NCBI GenBank assembly: GCA_934047225.1
Contig: OW203986.1
Location: 10,729,221 to 10,793,220 of the forward strand
Direction of reading: 5' to 3'
Source of the DNA: Ypsolopha sequella
Taxonomy: Eukaryota > Arthropoda > Insecta > Lepidoptera > Ypsolophidae
DNA: 64,000 nucleotides
Within the stretch, counting starts at the first letter, position 1, and every line of letters begins with the position of its first letter. Positions 63,833 to 64,000 of this stretch are shown piece after piece. Below the pieces are notes generated by a model that did not search any database, was not told the origin of the DNA, and was given only the letters and a program-made list of their open reading frames with translations. The position numbers and the translations under genes were made by a program.

Positions 63833-64000
63833 CACATCGTAGAATTGGCCATATCATGATCTGCCTGGGCAGAACATATTTCTGTTAAAACTAGGAGGGT
63901 CGCCTCGCTCCGCCCCACTTCGCTCGGCTCCCCAAATTTATTTACATGTAAACCTAACACGCTCCTCCTCGCTCCACTAGTTGTCGCATCTATTTTTGAC
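63824..64000. mobile_element. MITE family E copy, cut by window edge
   Basis: CGTCGGCACATCGTAGAATT at the left, interior CGCTCCGCCCCACTTCGCTC and TTTACATGTAAACCTAACAC. The right end is outside the window. Confidence 0.7.

Overview
The window looks like a repeat-dense intergenic block from a moth or butterfly (Lepidoptera). It is AT-rich, has no prokaryotic gene organisation, and contains families I recognise as typical of lepidopteran genomes: Helitrons ending in a GCGGGCGAAGCCGCGGGC hairpin plus CTAG, BEL/Pao elements, RTE- and CR1/Jockey-like LINE tails, and many foldback MITEs. The species cannot be told from the sequence alone.

Layout. 1-3 kb: the 5' half of an intact-looking LINE on the minus strand (ORF1, then ORF2 with its endonuclease, cut by the window edge). 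3-21 kb: LINE 3' ends, foldback MITEs, a composite carrying a 162-bp near-perfect hairpin, a Helitron (10243-11793), a tRNA-derived SINE head and Harbinger-, mariner- and piggyBac-type MITEs. 21.3-29.9 kb: a young BEL/Pao LTR retrotransposon with identical LTRs and one uninterrupted 2478-aa reading frame (gag, protease, reverse transcriptase, RNase H, integrase and a fused envelope-like region), flanked by a 654-bp direct repeat. 31.9-33.4 kb: the only convincing candidate host gene, a three-exon minus-strand model (signal-peptide exon, 10-nt microexon, terminal exon) for an 84-aa secreted basic peptide. 35-47 kb: more MITEs, two hAT-type elements with 8-bp target duplications, LINE tails and a tandem array of a 145-bp TIR unit. 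47.7-55.5 kb: a 7.7-kb minus-strand LTR element with 2.1-kb LTRs, a gag-like ORF and no pol (LARD-like), inserted in a TIR element. 56-64 kb: a MITE copy with a strong A-to-G signature on both arms, a Helitron containing a MITE that itself contains a LINE fragment, further MITEs, and a LINE fragment at the right edge.

Apart from the candidate peptide gene, almost everything recognisable is mobile DNA, and insertions are nested up to three deep. No rRNA, CRISPR or functional tRNA genes were seen. Stretches listed as unassigned are those where I saw neither coding signal nor a repeat relationship within the window.
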